From Bradyrhizobium roseum (GTDB lineage Bacteria; Pseudomonadota; Alphaproteobacteria; Rhizobiales; Xanthobacteraceae), in the NCBI RefSeq assembly GCF_030413175.1, contig NZ_CP129212.1:1426001-1490000 (forward strand): 64,000 nt of DNA, in the 5' to 3' direction. Both the position numbers and the translations under genes were made by a program. The notes beneath the pieces were generated by a model. That model had not been told where the DNA came from, searched no databases, and was given only the letters and a program-made list of their open reading frames with translations. Shown piece by piece: positions 42,505-51,669 of this stretch. Position 1 is the first letter of the stretch; each line of letters begins with the position of its first letter.

Positions 42505-43599
42505 ATGAGCCGTCGCTTTGCGCTTTTTCTCGCTGTCATCGCTGCCGTATTGGTGGCGTTGACACTGTCCAACATGCGCTACAGCCCGTGGACCAATACA
42601 TCGGCACGCTCCGTCGACCAGCGCGGGCCTCTGTCCGATGCCGAGCGCGCCAATATCGAGCTGTTCGAGCGGGTATCTCCGTCGGTGGTGCAGGTGGCCG
42701 CACGCTCGGCCGCCAGCAATCCGCTTGCCGACGAGGAAAGCGGCGGCGCCGGAGCCGCCTCCGGCACCGGCTTCATCTGGGACAATGACGGTCATGTCGT
42801 CACCAACCATCACGTCGTGCAAAATGGCACCGAAGTTGCGATCCGGTTTGCTTCCGGAGAGGTAGCGCAGGCCGGGATCGTCGGCGTTGCGCCCAACTAC
42901 GATCTGGCGGTGCTGCGGATCAAGAGTGCCCGAAAGCTGCCGCCGCCGGTGGCGCTGGGCAGTTCGAACGAACTCAAGGTCGGGCAGTCGGCGTTTGCGA
43001 TCGGCAATCCGTTCGGGCTCGATCAGTCGCTGACCAGCGGCATCATCAGCGCGCTCAAGCGTCGGTTGCCGACCAGCAGCGGCCGTGAAATCTCCAACGT
43101 CATCCAGACCGACACTGCGATCAATCCCGGCAATTCGGGCGGGCCGCTGCTGGATTCGGCCGGCCGGCTGATCGGCGTCAACACGGCGATCATCTCGCCT
43201 TCCGGCTCCAGCGCCGGCATTGGATTCGCGATCCCCGCCGATATCGTCAACCGCGTCGTTCCCGAACTCATCAAGAACGGGCGCGTCCCGACGCCCGGCA
43301 TCGGTATCGTCGCCGCCAGCGAGGCCGTTTCGACCAGGCTCGGCGTCGAAGGGGTGATCATTGTGCGCACTGCGCCGGGAAGTCCGGCCGAACGGGCCGG
43401 CATCCGCGGTGTCGACTTCAATTCCGGCGCGCTCGGCGACGTCATCGTCCAGGCCGACGGCAAGCCGGTTCACCGGCTTTCCGACCTGACCGACCAGATC
43501 GAGCAGGTCGGCGCCGGCAAGAGCATCCGGATTAGTCTTAAGCGAGGTGCGCAGACCCGCGATATCACCATCGATATCGTCGACATCGGCCGCAGCTGA
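42505..43599 (+). CDS. HtrA/DegP-like serine protease with one PDZ domain
   Basis: A 364-residue envelope protease. An N-terminal hydrophobic segment (FALFLAVIAAVLVALTL) serves as signal or membrane anchor. The chymotrypsin-like domain carries the full triad: H103 (VVTNHHVV), D133 (NYDLAVL) and S211 (NPGNSGGPL). A single PDZ domain follows at about residues 262-355 (GVEGVIIVRTAPGSPAERAGI, LGDVIVQADGKPV). One PDZ and an uncleaved anchor make it more like DegS/HhoB than DegP. It probably performs periplasmic protein quality control or signalling. It is a single gene. Confidence 0.9.
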   Translation: MSRRFALFLAVIAAVLVALTLSNMRYSPWTNTSARSVDQRGPLSDAERANIELFERVSPSVVQVAARSAASNPLADEESGGAGAASGTGFIWDNDGHVVTNHHVVQNGTEVAIRFASGEVAQAGIVGVAPNYDLAVLRIKSARKLPPPVALGSSNELKVGQSAFAIGNPFGLDQSLTSGIISALKRRLPTSSGREISNVIQTDTAINPGNSGGPLLDSAGRLIGVNTAIISPSGSSAGIGFAIPADIVNRVVPELIKNGRVPTPGIGIVAASEAVSTRLGVEGVIIVRTAPGSPAERAGIRGVDFNSGALGDVIVQADGKPVHRLSDLTDQIEQVGAGKSIRISLKRGAQTRDITIDIVDIGRS

Positions 43600-43752
43600 A
43601 AGGCCCTCATATGATGGCAGGATCATACCCGGGCGGCGCAGGCTGGACCGGCGCGCTGGCGCATTTATTGCAGCGACTTGAATGAGTTGTGTCCCCTGAA
43701 AAATCCGCTAAAACCCGGCCAAATCCTGCCAAGAAGCTCGAAGGACAAACTG

Positions 43753-46077
43753 ATGAACATTCTTCCCGGCAATATGCGTTTTGGTGCGGGCCAGCCGGTC
43801 AAGCGTTTGGAAGACCAGCGGCTGCTCACCGGGAAGGGGCAGTTCATCGACGACAAGCCGGAGGAAGGCGCGCTGTGGCTCTATGTGCTGCGCTCGCCCC
43901 ACGCCCACGCCAAGATCGTTTCGATCGACAGCGCGGCGGCCACCGCGATGCCGGGTGTCGAAGCGGTCTACACCGGCGCCGACCTGGTCAGGGACAATAT
44001 CGGCACCATTCCGACGCTCGCGATCTTCAAGCGCCCGGACGGTTCGCCGATGACGGTGCCGCCGCGGCGCCTGCTCGCTCACGAAGTCGTGCGTTATGCC
44101 GGCGAAGCCGTTGCGGCCGTCGTCGCGACCTCGCGGGTGCTGGCGCAGACCGCGGCGGAAGCGGTCGTTGTCGACTACGAGGTGCTGCCCTCGGTGGTCG
44201 ACCCGCTGGAAGCGATCAAGCCCGGCGCGCCTGCCGTGTGGCCGGAAGCGCCTGACAACATCGTGGCGGCGATGAGCTATGGCGATGCGGCCAAGGTCGA
44301 GGAGGCCTTTGCCAACGCCGCGCACACCGTCTCGCTCGATCTCGTCAGCCAGCGGCTGGTGCCGTCGGCCATGGAGCCGCGTTCGACCATTGCGGAGATC
44401 GACAAGAAGACCGGACGCCTGATCCTGCACGTGCAGTCGCAGACCCCGGCCTCGACCCGCGACGTGCTGGCAGAAGCCGTGCTGAAGCGACCAAAGGAAA
44501 GCGTGCGCGTGCTGGTCGGCGACATCGGCGGCGGCTTTGGGCAGAAGACCAATCTCTATCCGGAAGACGGCATCGTCGCTTACGCGGCCACCAAATTGTC
44601 GCGCAAGATTCGCTGGCGCGGTGACCGCACCGATGAGTTCGTCGGCGGCACCCATGGCCGCGATCTCACGTCCACCGGCGAGTTCGCGCTGGACGCCAAG
44701 GGCCGCGTGCTGGCCTATCGGGTCCGTTCGGTCGGCGGTACCGGCGCCTACTCTTCCGGCGCGGCCAACATCATTCCGCTGGTGCTTGGTCCCTTCGTGC
44801 AGACCGGCGTTTACGATCTACCGCTGGTACATTTCGAAGTGAAGTCGGTCATGACCAATACCGCGCCGGTCGGCGCCTATCGCGGCGCGGGGCGGCCCGA
44901 GGCCGTGTTCATCGTCGAGCGGCTGATGGACGCCGCGGCGCGGCAGATCGGCATCGACCCGCGCACCATCCGCAAGGTGAACTATATCAAGCCCGCGCAA
45001 CTGCCCTACACCAATGCCGTCGGTCAGGTGTACGATTCCGGCGCCTTCGCGCACATGCTGTCGCGCGCCTCGGAGCTTGCGGACTGGGACGGCTTTGCCG
45101 CGCGCAAGAAAGCGGCGAAGAAGAAGGGTCTGCTCTACGGCCGTGGCCTCACCAGCTATATCGAGTGGACCGGCGGTCGCGCGCACACCGAAAAGGTTTC
45201 GCTGCACGCCACGGCCGAAGGCCGCATCATCCTGCATTCCGGCACCATGGCGATGGGGCAGGGGCTGCAGACCACCTACACGCAAATGGTATCCGATACG
45301 CTCGGCATCCCCATGGACAAGATCGACGTCATCCAGGGCGATACGGATCTCGCCACCGGTTTCGGCAGCGTCGGTTCGCGCTCGCTGTTTGTCGGCGGCA
45401 CGGCGGTTGCGGTCTCGACCAACGACATGATCACCAAGGCGCGCGAAAAGGCCTCCAACGTGCTGGAGACCTCAGTCGAGGATATTGAATATCGCGACGG
45501 CTGGCTGACGGTGGTCGGCACCGACAAGCGCATCAGCCTGTTCGAGATCGCGAAGAAGGAAGACGGCGCGCGGCTGAGTGTCGATTCCGAAGGCGAGGTC
45601 GACGGGCCGAGCTGGCCGAACGGCACGCATATCTGCGAGGTCGAGATCGATCCGGAGACGGGCGTCAGCAAGGTGGTGCGCTACACCACGGTCGACGACG
45701 TCGGCATCGCCGTGAACCCGATGCTGGTGACCGGCCAGGTCCATGGCGGCGTAGCGCAAGGCATTGGGCAGGCGCTTTATGAGGGGGTTGCCTACAGCGA
45801 GGAAGGCCAGTTGCTGACCGCGAGCTACCAGGACTACTGCGTGCCGCGCGCTGACGACATCCCGCCGATTGCGGTGACGCTCGATGATTCCGCGCCCTGC
45901 CGCACCAATCCGCTCGGCGCCAAGGGATGCGGCGAGTCCGGCGCGATCGGCGGGCCGCCCTGCATCACCAATGGTGTGATGGATGCGTTGAGCGAACTCG
46001 GCATCAAACAGCTCAACACGCCGCTGACGCCGGCCAAGGTGTGGCAGGCGATCAGGGACGCGAGGGCGGCGGGGTAG
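43753..46077 (+). CDS. xanthine dehydrogenase family molybdopterin-binding subunit (form II CoxL-like)
   Basis: A 774-residue large molybdenum subunit. It has the FGAGQPVKRLEDQRLLTGKG start, GGGFGQKTNLYPED and the active-site loop AYRGAGRPE, which marks form II CoxL-like proteins as opposed to the AYRCSFR of true aerobic CO dehydrogenase. GCGESGAIG near the end contains the conserved Glu. The ATG at 43753 follows GAAGGA. No [2Fe-2S] or FAD subunit gene is adjacent, so its partners are elsewhere. The substrate is an aldehyde or N-heterocycle of unknown identity. The gene ends at a palindromic repeat. Confidence 0.87.
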   Translation: MNILPGNMRFGAGQPVKRLEDQRLLTGKGQFIDDKPEEGALWLYVLRSPHAHAKIVSIDSAAATAMPGVEAVYTGADLVRDNIGTIPTLAIFKRPDGSPMTVPPRRLLAHEVVRYAGEAVAAVVATSRVLAQTAAEAVVVDYEVLPSVVDPLEAIKPGAPAVWPEAPDNIVAAMSYGDAAKVEEAFANAAHTVSLDLVSQRLVPSAMEPRSTIAEIDKKTGRLILHVQSQTPASTRDVLAEAVLKRPKESVRVLVGDIGGGFGQKTNLYPEDGIVAYAATKLSRKIRWRGDRTDEFVGGTHGRDLTSTGEFALDAKGRVLAYRVRSVGGTGAYSSGAANIIPLVLGPFVQTGVYDLPLVHFEVKSVMTNTAPVGAYRGAGRPEAVFIVERLMDAAARQIGIDPRTIRKVNYIKPAQLPYTNAVGQVYDSGAFAHMLSRASELADWDGFAARKKAAKKKGLLYGRGLTSYIEWTGGRAHTEKVSLHATAEGRIILHSGTMAMGQGLQTTYTQMVSDTLGIPMDKIDVIQGDTDLATGFGSVGSRSLFVGGTAVAVSTNDMITKAREKASNVLETSVEDIEYRDGWLTVVGTDKRISLFEIAKKEDGARLSVDSEGEVDGPSWPNGTHICEVEIDPETGVSKVVRYTTVDDVGIAVNPMLVTGQVHGGVAQGIGQALYEGVAYSEEGQLLTASYQDYCVPRADDIPPIAVTLDDSAPCRTNPLGAKGCGESGAIGGPPCITNGVMDALSELGIKQLNTPLTPAKVWQAIRDARAAG

Positions 46078-46242
46078 GGCTTCACCCGCCCCTTGAGGGG
46101 GCGGGTCGACGCGCGGAGCGCGGCGGGGTGGGGTGATCTCTCCGCGGGCACCGCGCGAGCGGAGAGGCTGTCACCCCACCCCGTCTCGCATTTCGCTTCG
46201 CTCAATACGAGCCGACCCGCCCCCTCGAGGGGCGGGTGAAGC
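46078..46242. repeat. long nested inverted repeat between convergent genes
   Basis: Outer arms 46078-46108 and 46213-46242 are near-perfect inverted copies built around CACCCGCCCC and GGGGCGGGTGAAGC; each arm also folds on itself around a CCCC...GGGG core. Inner arms GGGGTGGGGTGA (46125-46136) and TCACCCCACCCC (46171-46182) pair as well. It lies between the converging CoxL-like and acyl-CoA dehydrogenase genes and could stop transcription from both sides. Confidence 0.75.
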
Positions 46243-46250
46243 GAGAGACA

Positions 46251-47447
46251 CTACAGCCCCAACACCATCTTTGCGATGATCTCGCGCTGGATCTCCGACG
46301 AGCCGCCAAAGATCGTATATGCCCGGCCGTTGAGATATTCCGGCACCACGGGGAGTATCTCCTCCGGAATCCCCGGCGTCTCGTTGAGCCGGTAGAGCGG
46401 TCGCATCGGCTCGACATAGAGGCCGTCATTGCCGATCACGTCGACGCCGAGGCGCGTCACCGCCTGGCGGATTTCGCTGTTGCGCAGCTTCAGGATCGAC
46501 GACACCGCGCCGGGATTCTGTCCGGTCTGCAGCGCCGACAGCACGCGCAGCTCGGTCATCTCGAGCGTGTCGATATCGACCTCGATCTCGGACATCCTGA
46601 TCGCAATGTCGGGATCGTCGATGGCGCGGCCGGTCACCTCCGACTCGGCGAGATCGGAAATCGTCTTCAACGCGTCGCGCAGCTTGGCGGAAGCGATGCC
46701 AGCGCCGCGTTCGAACTCGAGCAGGTATTTTCCGTAAGTCCAGCCCTTGCCCTCTTCGCCGACGCGGTTGGCGACGGGCACGCGGACGTCATCGAAGAAC
46801 ACCTGATTGACCTCATGATCTCCGCCGATGGTGAGGATCGGCCGCGTCGTGATGCCCGGGCTCTTCATGTCGATGAGGATGAAGGAGATGCCGTCCTGCT
46901 GGCGTTCGGTCTCGTTGGTGCGCACCAGCGCGAACATCATGTTGGCGTGGTGAGCATGCGTGGTCCAGATCTTGGTGCCGTTGATGATGTAGTCGTCGCC
47001 GTCGCGCACCGCGCGGGTTTTCAGCGACGACAAATCTGAGCCCGATCCCGGTTCGGAATAGCCCTGGCACCAGTAATCCTCGCCGGAGAGTATCCGCGGC
47101 AGGTAATAGTTCTTCTGTTCCGGCGTACCGAAACCGATGATGACCGGGCCGACCATCTTGACGCCCATGACATTGACATTGGGCACGCCGGCGCGCGCGC
47201 TCTCGGACTCGAAGATCCAGCGTTTCGCCGGCGTCCAGTCAGGGCCGCCATGGTCCACAGGCCAGCCCGGTGCGCCCCAGCCCTTTCTGTTCAGCGCACG
47301 CTGCCAGGCCATGCCGATATCAGGGTCGGAAAATACCGAGGGCGTCAGCGCGGTCGCGCGTTTCATTTCCGGCGTCAGATTTGCCGCGATGAAATCCCGC
47401 ACTTCCTGTTCGAAGGCGCGCTCGTCGGCGCTGTAGGTGAGATCCAT
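46251..47447 (-). CDS. acyl-CoA dehydrogenase, larger subunit of a presumed pair
   Basis: A 398-residue flavoprotein of the acyl-CoA dehydrogenase family. It has WCQGYSEPGSGSDLSS (FAD/substrate region), GTKIWTTHAHHAN and the C-terminal YTIFGGSSEIQREI, where the MCAD-type catalytic Glu position is Gly. That is common in members that use a different base or act as heteromers. The next gene upstream encodes a second, shorter acyl-CoA dehydrogenase, a layout seen for pimeloyl-CoA dehydrogenase (PimC/PimD) and steroid FadE pairs. With the enoyl-CoA hydratase gene it forms a beta-oxidation operon on the minus strand. Confidence 0.85.
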   Translation of the reverse strand: MDLTYSADERAFEQEVRDFIAANLTPEMKRATALTPSVFSDPDIGMAWQRALNRKGWGAPGWPVDHGGPDWTPAKRWIFESESARAGVPNVNVMGVKMVGPVIIGFGTPEQKNYYLPRILSGEDYWCQGYSEPGSGSDLSSLKTRAVRDGDDYIINGTKIWTTHAHHANMMFALVRTNETERQQDGISFILIDMKSPGITTRPILTIGGDHEVNQVFFDDVRVPVANRVGEEGKGWTYGKYLLEFERGAGIASAKLRDALKTISDLAESEVTGRAIDDPDIAIRMSEIEVDIDTLEMTELRVLSALQTGQNPGAVSSILKLRNSEIRQAVTRLGVDVIGNDGLYVEPMRPLYRLNETPGIPEEILPVVPEYLNGRAYTIFGGSSEIQREIIAKMVLGL

Positions 47448-47462
47448 GGATGGCGCTCCTGT

Positions 47463-48611
47463 TCAGGCCTGGACGGCACGGCCGCCGAGGGCCGCGTGGC
47501 GGCGATAATGATGGGCGCTGCCGCCGAACAGCGTGTCGAAGGCAAGCAGCCGTTTGAAATAGGAGCCGATATCGAGCTCCTCGGTGACGCCCATGGCGCC
47601 GTGCAACTGGACCGACTGCTCGGCGACGAAGCGCGCGCATTTGCCGATCTTAGCTTTCGCACCTGAGGCCGCGCGGCTGCGCGCCACCGGCTCGGCATCG
47701 GCCATCAGCGCGGCGCGCAACGCCATCGAGCGCGCCTCGTCGCATTGCATCGCCATGTCGGCGAGTCGATGTTTGATCACCTGGTTGGCGGACAGCGGCC
47801 GGCCGAACTGTTTTCGGATTTTTGTGTATTCCAGCGTCTGGTCCAGCAGCGTCTGCATGATGCCGACGGCTTCCGCCCCTAGCGCGGCCATGGCGCGGTC
47901 GATCGTGGCTTCGATCGCGGGCAGGGCGTCGTTGCCGTCACCGAGCAGCGCGTCGGCCGGCAGTTGCACGCCGCTGAGTTCGAGGTTGCAGGCGCGGCCG
48001 CCGCCCAGCCGCGGAAAATCGCGCAATGCCGTGCCGCGCGTGCCTTGCGGCACCAGGAACAGACAGAGCTTGCCAGGCTTGCCGGCGCCATCGTCGACGC
48101 GCGCCGAGACGATGATCTGGTTGGCGGCATTGCCGTCCAGCACGGCAGTCTTGCGTCCGTCGAGTTGCCAGCCGTCAGCTGTCTTGGTTGCCGTGGTCCT
48201 GACGTCTGCAAGGTCGAAACGCGCCTGACGCTCCGAATGCGCAAATGCCAAGACCAGTGACCCGTCGGCAATGGCCGGCAACAGCGCCTCCTTCTGCGCG
48301 TCCGTGCCGCATTCAGATATCAGCGATGCGCCGATCACCACCGTCGAAAGATAGGGTTCGGAGACTAACCCCCGCCCGAACGCTTCCATCAGGATGCCGA
48401 TCTCGACGGCCCCGCCGCCGAGACCGCCATGGGTCTCGGCGATCGGCAGCGCCAGCCAGCCGAGTTCGGCGAACTGCTTCCAGAGGCCGGCGCTGAACCC
48501 GAGCGGTTCGCTGGCGATCTTTTTGCGGTGGTCGGCGGTGTAGGTCTCGCTGACAAAACGGTCGGCGCTTTCGCGCAGCAAGCGCTGCTCGTCACTCGGG
48601 GTAAGGTCCAT
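47463..48611 (-). CDS. acyl-CoA dehydrogenase, smaller subunit of a presumed pair
   Basis: A 382-residue acyl-CoA dehydrogenase-family protein: MDLTPSDEQRLLRESADRFV, GWLALPIAETHGGLGGG, KIRKQFGRPLSANQVIKHRLADM and VQLHGAMGVTEELDIGSYFKRL. The end LFGGSAHHYRRH lacks the usual E-I-Q ending, consistent with a subunit of a heteromeric enzyme. It lies 15 bases before the other dehydrogenase gene and 19 bases after the enoyl-CoA hydratase gene. The substrate may be a dicarboxylyl- or alicyclic acyl-CoA by analogy with PimC/PimD; this is not proven. Confidence 0.83.
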   Translation of the reverse strand: MDLTPSDEQRLLRESADRFVSETYTADHRKKIASEPLGFSAGLWKQFAELGWLALPIAETHGGLGGGAVEIGILMEAFGRGLVSEPYLSTVVIGASLISECGTDAQKEALLPAIADGSLVLAFAHSERQARFDLADVRTTATKTADGWQLDGRKTAVLDGNAANQIIVSARVDDGAGKPGKLCLFLVPQGTRGTALRDFPRLGGGRACNLELSGVQLPADALLGDGNDALPAIEATIDRAMAALGAEAVGIMQTLLDQTLEYTKIRKQFGRPLSANQVIKHRLADMAMQCDEARSMALRAALMADAEPVARSRAASGAKAKIGKCARFVAEQSVQLHGAMGVTEELDIGSYFKRLLAFDTLFGGSAHHYRRHAALGGRAVQA

Positions 48612-48630
48612 TGGCGTCGCTTTGCTTGTT

Positions 48631-49482
48631 CTACTTTGCTTGTGCCGGCTTTTTGACGGAAGGGTGCAGGCCTGCGGGGTCGACCACCATGCCGAACTCC
48701 TGGAGGTTATGCGCGTGGCAGAGCTGATGCAGCGCGAACGCCTGCTCGATCGCAGCCGGTTGCCCCATGACGTCGACCGAGCGGTTGACGGCTTCCTTGG
48801 TCAGCTTCAGCGCAAACGAAGGTTTTGCCGCGATCCTTTCGGCGAGCTTCATGACGAACGAGGACAACTCGGGGCGCGGCACCACGTGATTGACCATGCC
48901 GAGCCGGTGCGCTTCGTCCGCGTTCCATACGTCGGCCGTGAACAGCAATTCCTTGGCCTTGCGTGGGCCGAGCTCCCAGGGGTGCACGAACCATTCGACG
49001 CCGCAGACGCCCATGGTCACGACGGGATCGCAGAACTCCGCATCGTGGCTGGCGACGATAAGGTCGCAGGCCCAGGCCAGCATCAGGCCGCCGGCAATGC
49101 ACTTGCCGTGCACCTCGGCGATCGTGGGCTTCGCCAGATTGCGCCAGCGCCGCGTGATCTGCAGGTAGATCTCCTGCTCGCGCGCGAAGCGGCCGTGGGC
49201 GTTCGGTTCGGCAAAACCGCCCCAATTTCCGACCGGCGGAAAATCTGTGCCGGCGGCATTCTTGCCCCCGGGGCGCAGATCATGCCCGGATGAGAAATGC
49301 GGGCCGTTGCCGGCGAGGATGATGACCTTGACCGCGTCGTCCTGAACAGCCTGGTCGAAGGCGGCGTTGAGGTCGTAGGTCATCTGCAGGTTCTGTGCGT
49401 TGCGCGCCTCGGGCCGGTTCATCACGATCCGCGCGATACGCGGCTCCGGCCGCTCCACGACGATGGTCTCGAACGTGGTCAT
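48631..49482 (-). CDS. enoyl-CoA hydratase/isomerase family protein
   Basis: A 283-residue crotonase-fold protein. The oxyanion-hole segments are HFSSGHDLRPGG and HGKCIAGGLMLAWACDLIVAS, with MNRPEARNAQN near the N-terminus. In the second position where hydratases hold Glu there is CDPVVTMGVCGVEWF, so the exact reaction (hydratase, isomerase or other) is uncertain. It is the first gene of the minus-strand operon with two acyl-CoA dehydrogenases. Its 156-base upstream region is shared with the divergent lemA gene. Confidence 0.83.
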   Translation of the reverse strand: MTTFETIVVERPEPRIARIVMNRPEARNAQNLQMTYDLNAAFDQAVQDDAVKVIILAGNGPHFSSGHDLRPGGKNAAGTDFPPVGNWGGFAEPNAHGRFAREQEIYLQITRRWRNLAKPTIAEVHGKCIAGGLMLAWACDLIVASHDAEFCDPVVTMGVCGVEWFVHPWELGPRKAKELLFTADVWNADEAHRLGMVNHVVPRPELSSFVMKLAERIAAKPSFALKLTKEAVNRSVDVMGQPAAIEQAFALHQLCHAHNLQEFGMVVDPAGLHPSVKKPAQAK

Positions 49483-49638
49483 GAACCCTCCCTTTTTATT
49501 GTCCGGCCATGTTGTTATTTCGGCGTCCGATAGGCAAGAGCCATCGTCTGAGAAACGCCCGTCGGCCCGGTTACGGTTGCATACCTGACGAAACCAATCT
49601 GCTAGACTTGCGTTTGATTTGCTTTGGGGGAGAATGAA

Positions 49639-50247
49639 ATGCGCAGACTATGGACCGTGTTGGCGATCTTGTCGTGCCTGGGCCTGACCAATTGCGGCTA
49701 CAACGCGATCCAGACCAATGACGAGCAGGTCAAGGCGAACTGGTCGGAAGTGGTCAACCAGTATCAGCGCCGTGCTGATCTGGTGCCGAACCTCGTCAAT
49801 TCGGTGAAGGGGTTTGCGCAGCAGGAAAAGGACGTACTGCTGGGCGTCACCAATGCCCGCGCCAAGGTCGGCAGCGTCCAGGCCACGCCGGAAGTGCTGA
49901 ACGACCCGGCTTCATTCCAGAAATTCCAGGCCGCCCAGGGCGAATTGTCGAGCGCGCTGTCGCGGCTGTTGGTGGTGACCGAAAATTATCCGCAGCTCAA
50001 GTCTGACGCGCTGTTTCGCGACCTGATGTCACAGCTGGAAGGCACCGAGAACCGCATCACCGTGGCGCGCAACCGCTACATCAAGGCCGTGCAGGACTAT
50101 AACGTCGGCATCCGCACCTTCCCGAACAACCTGACCGCGATGATGTTCGGCTACAAGGAGAAGCCGAACTTCACGGTCGAGAACGAGAAGTCGATCTCGA
50201 CGGCGCCGAAGGTGGATTTCAATCCGACACCAGCACCCGCCAAGTAG
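49639..50247 (+). CDS. LemA family lipoprotein
   Basis: A 202-residue LemA protein. The lipoprotein signal MRRLWTVLAILSCLGLTNCGY has a lipobox-like LTNC. The conserved GYNAIQTNDEQVKANWSEVVNQYQRRADLVPNLVNSV is immediately downstream, and ENRITVARNRYIKAVQDYN lies near residue 135. GGGGGAG precedes the ATG at 49639. LemA proteins are membrane-anchored helical bundles of uncertain function, commonly co-encoded with TPM-domain proteins. Here the next two genes encode such proteins at short spacing, giving a three-gene operon. Confidence 0.92.
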   Translation: MRRLWTVLAILSCLGLTNCGYNAIQTNDEQVKANWSEVVNQYQRRADLVPNLVNSVKGFAQQEKDVLLGVTNARAKVGSVQATPEVLNDPASFQKFQAAQGELSSALSRLLVVTENYPQLKSDALFRDLMSQLEGTENRITVARNRYIKAVQDYNVGIRTFPNNLTAMMFGYKEKPNFTVENEKSISTAPKVDFNPTPAPAK

Positions 50248-50267
50248 CGGGTGAGCGACGATCTGAA

Positions 50268-51155
50268 ATGAAAGCTGCAAGAGCCTCCCTTCTTGCACTG
50301 CTGATGTGCTGGGCCTGTTCGGCGCTGGCGATCGTCGCCGTGCCGACGTTGACGGGGCGCGTTGTCGACCAGACCGGGACGCTGTCGGCCGCCGACATCG
50401 CCTCGCTGACGCAGACGCTGCAGGATCTGGAAACGCGAAAGGGCAGCCAGATCGCGGTGCTGATCGTGCCGACGACCGATGGCGAGGCGATCGAGCAATT
50501 CTCGCTGCGGGTCGCGGAAGCCTGGAAAATCGGCCGCAAGAAGGTCGACGACGGCGCGCTGCTCGTCATCGCCAAGAACGACCGCCGCCTGCGCATCGAG
50601 GTCGGCTACGGCCTTGAAGGCGCGCTGACCGACGCCACCACCAAGCGCATCATCGACGAGGACATCACGCCGAAATTCAAGGCCGGCGATTTCGGCGGCG
50701 GCGTCGCCGTCGGCGTCGACAGGATGGTGCGGATCGTCAATGGCGAGAAGCTGCCGGAGCCCGAGCCGCCGCACTGGCAGGATTCGCAAGGCTTCAATCC
50801 GGAAGACCTGTTCAACCCGTTCCTCCTCATTCCCGCGATATTCCTGGGCGGGCTGCTGCGCGCCCTGCTCGGACGGCTGCTGGGCTCGGTGGCCGCCGGT
50901 GCGCTCACGGCCATGATTGCCTGGTTCCTGGTCGGGTCGGTCGTAGCGGCGGTGATCGTCGGCGCGATCGCGTCGTTTGTGGTGCTGATCAGTGACGCTT
51001 TCACATCAGGAGGGCCGGGGCGCCGGGGCAGCGCCGGCGGATGGTCCGGAGGCTCCGGCGGCTCGTGGTCCAGCGGCGGCAGTTCGGGCAGCAGCGGCGG
51101 CTTCAGTGGCGGCGGCGGCAGCTTTGGCGGCGGCGGCTCATCGGGGAGCTGGTAG
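50268..51155 (+). CDS. TPM domain-containing membrane protein (YgcG family)
   Basis: A 295-residue protein. The signal peptide (ARASLLALLMCWACSALAIVA) is followed by the TPM domain, about residues 25-150, with LTGRVVDQTGTLSAADIASL and LRIEVGYGLEGALTD. Hydrophobic segments around residues 185-240 (FLLIPAIFLGGLLRALLG and the AMIAWFLVGSVVAAVIVGAI region) are followed by a Gly/Ser-rich tail. This is the standard YgcG layout. TPM domains occur in photosystem-repair phosphatases, but bacterial roles remain unclear. It lies 20 bases after lemA. Confidence 0.88.
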   Translation: MKAARASLLALLMCWACSALAIVAVPTLTGRVVDQTGTLSAADIASLTQTLQDLETRKGSQIAVLIVPTTDGEAIEQFSLRVAEAWKIGRKKVDDGALLVIAKNDRRLRIEVGYGLEGALTDATTKRIIDEDITPKFKAGDFGGGVAVGVDRMVRIVNGEKLPEPEPPHWQDSQGFNPEDLFNPFLLIPAIFLGGLLRALLGRLLGSVAAGALTAMIAWFLVGSVVAAVIVGAIASFVVLISDAFTSGGPGRRGSAGGWSGGSGGSWSSGGSSGSSGGFSGGGGSFGGGGSSGSW

Positions 51156-51156
51156 C

Positions 51157-51654
51157 ATGGGCATCAAGCGCATCGGCAGGCATCTCATCGAGCACCGCTG
51201 GCGGCTGCGCCGCCTGTTTCCGCCGGCGACGCTGGCGCGGATCGAGCAGGCGATCAAGGCGGGCGAGGCCACGCATTCCGGGCAGGTGCGTTTCGTGGTC
51301 GAGGGCGCCCTCGACGGCGGGCCGCTGTTTCGCAATCAGCCGGCGCGGGAGCGGGCGCTGGATGTCTTTTCGCAACTGCGGGTCTGGGATACCGCCCACA
51401 ACAACGGCGTCCTGATCTACCTGCTCCTGGCAGACCACGATTTCGAAATCGTGGCCGACCGCGGCATCGACGCCAACGTCGGCCGGCACGGCTGGGAAAA
51501 AATCTGCCAGCAGATGGAGGAAAGTTTCAGGGCGGGCGACTTCGAAAGCGGCGTGATCAAAGGGGTGGAGGCCGTATCGCGCGAACTCGCGAAGCATTTT
51601 CCGAAGGCCGGTGGCGGGACAAATGAACTGCCGGATGAACCGGTGGTGATGTAA
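51157..51654 (+). CDS. soluble TPM domain-containing protein
   Basis: A 165-residue TPM-domain protein without signal peptide or membrane segment. The motifs are GQVRFVVEGALDGGPLFRNQ, NNGVLIYLLLADHDFEIVAD and WEKICQQMEESFRAGDFESG. The ATG at 51157 is two bases after the stop of the previous gene, so the products are co-translated. The longer frame starting inside the preceding Gly/Ser tail is a shadow. It completes the LemA-TPM-TPM set that recurs in Rhizobiales. Confidence 0.86.
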   Translation: MGIKRIGRHLIEHRWRLRRLFPPATLARIEQAIKAGEATHSGQVRFVVEGALDGGPLFRNQPARERALDVFSQLRVWDTAHNNGVLIYLLLADHDFEIVADRGIDANVGRHGWEKICQQMEESFRAGDFESGVIKGVEAVSRELAKHFPKAGGGTNELPDEPVVM

Positions 51655-51669
51655 GGCTCAGCTTTCCGG

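Noticed and set aside
43753..46077. Assignment as aerobic CO dehydrogenase large subunit
   Set aside because: The loop is AYRGAGR, not the AYRCSFR of the CO-oxidising form, and the other two subunit genes are absent.
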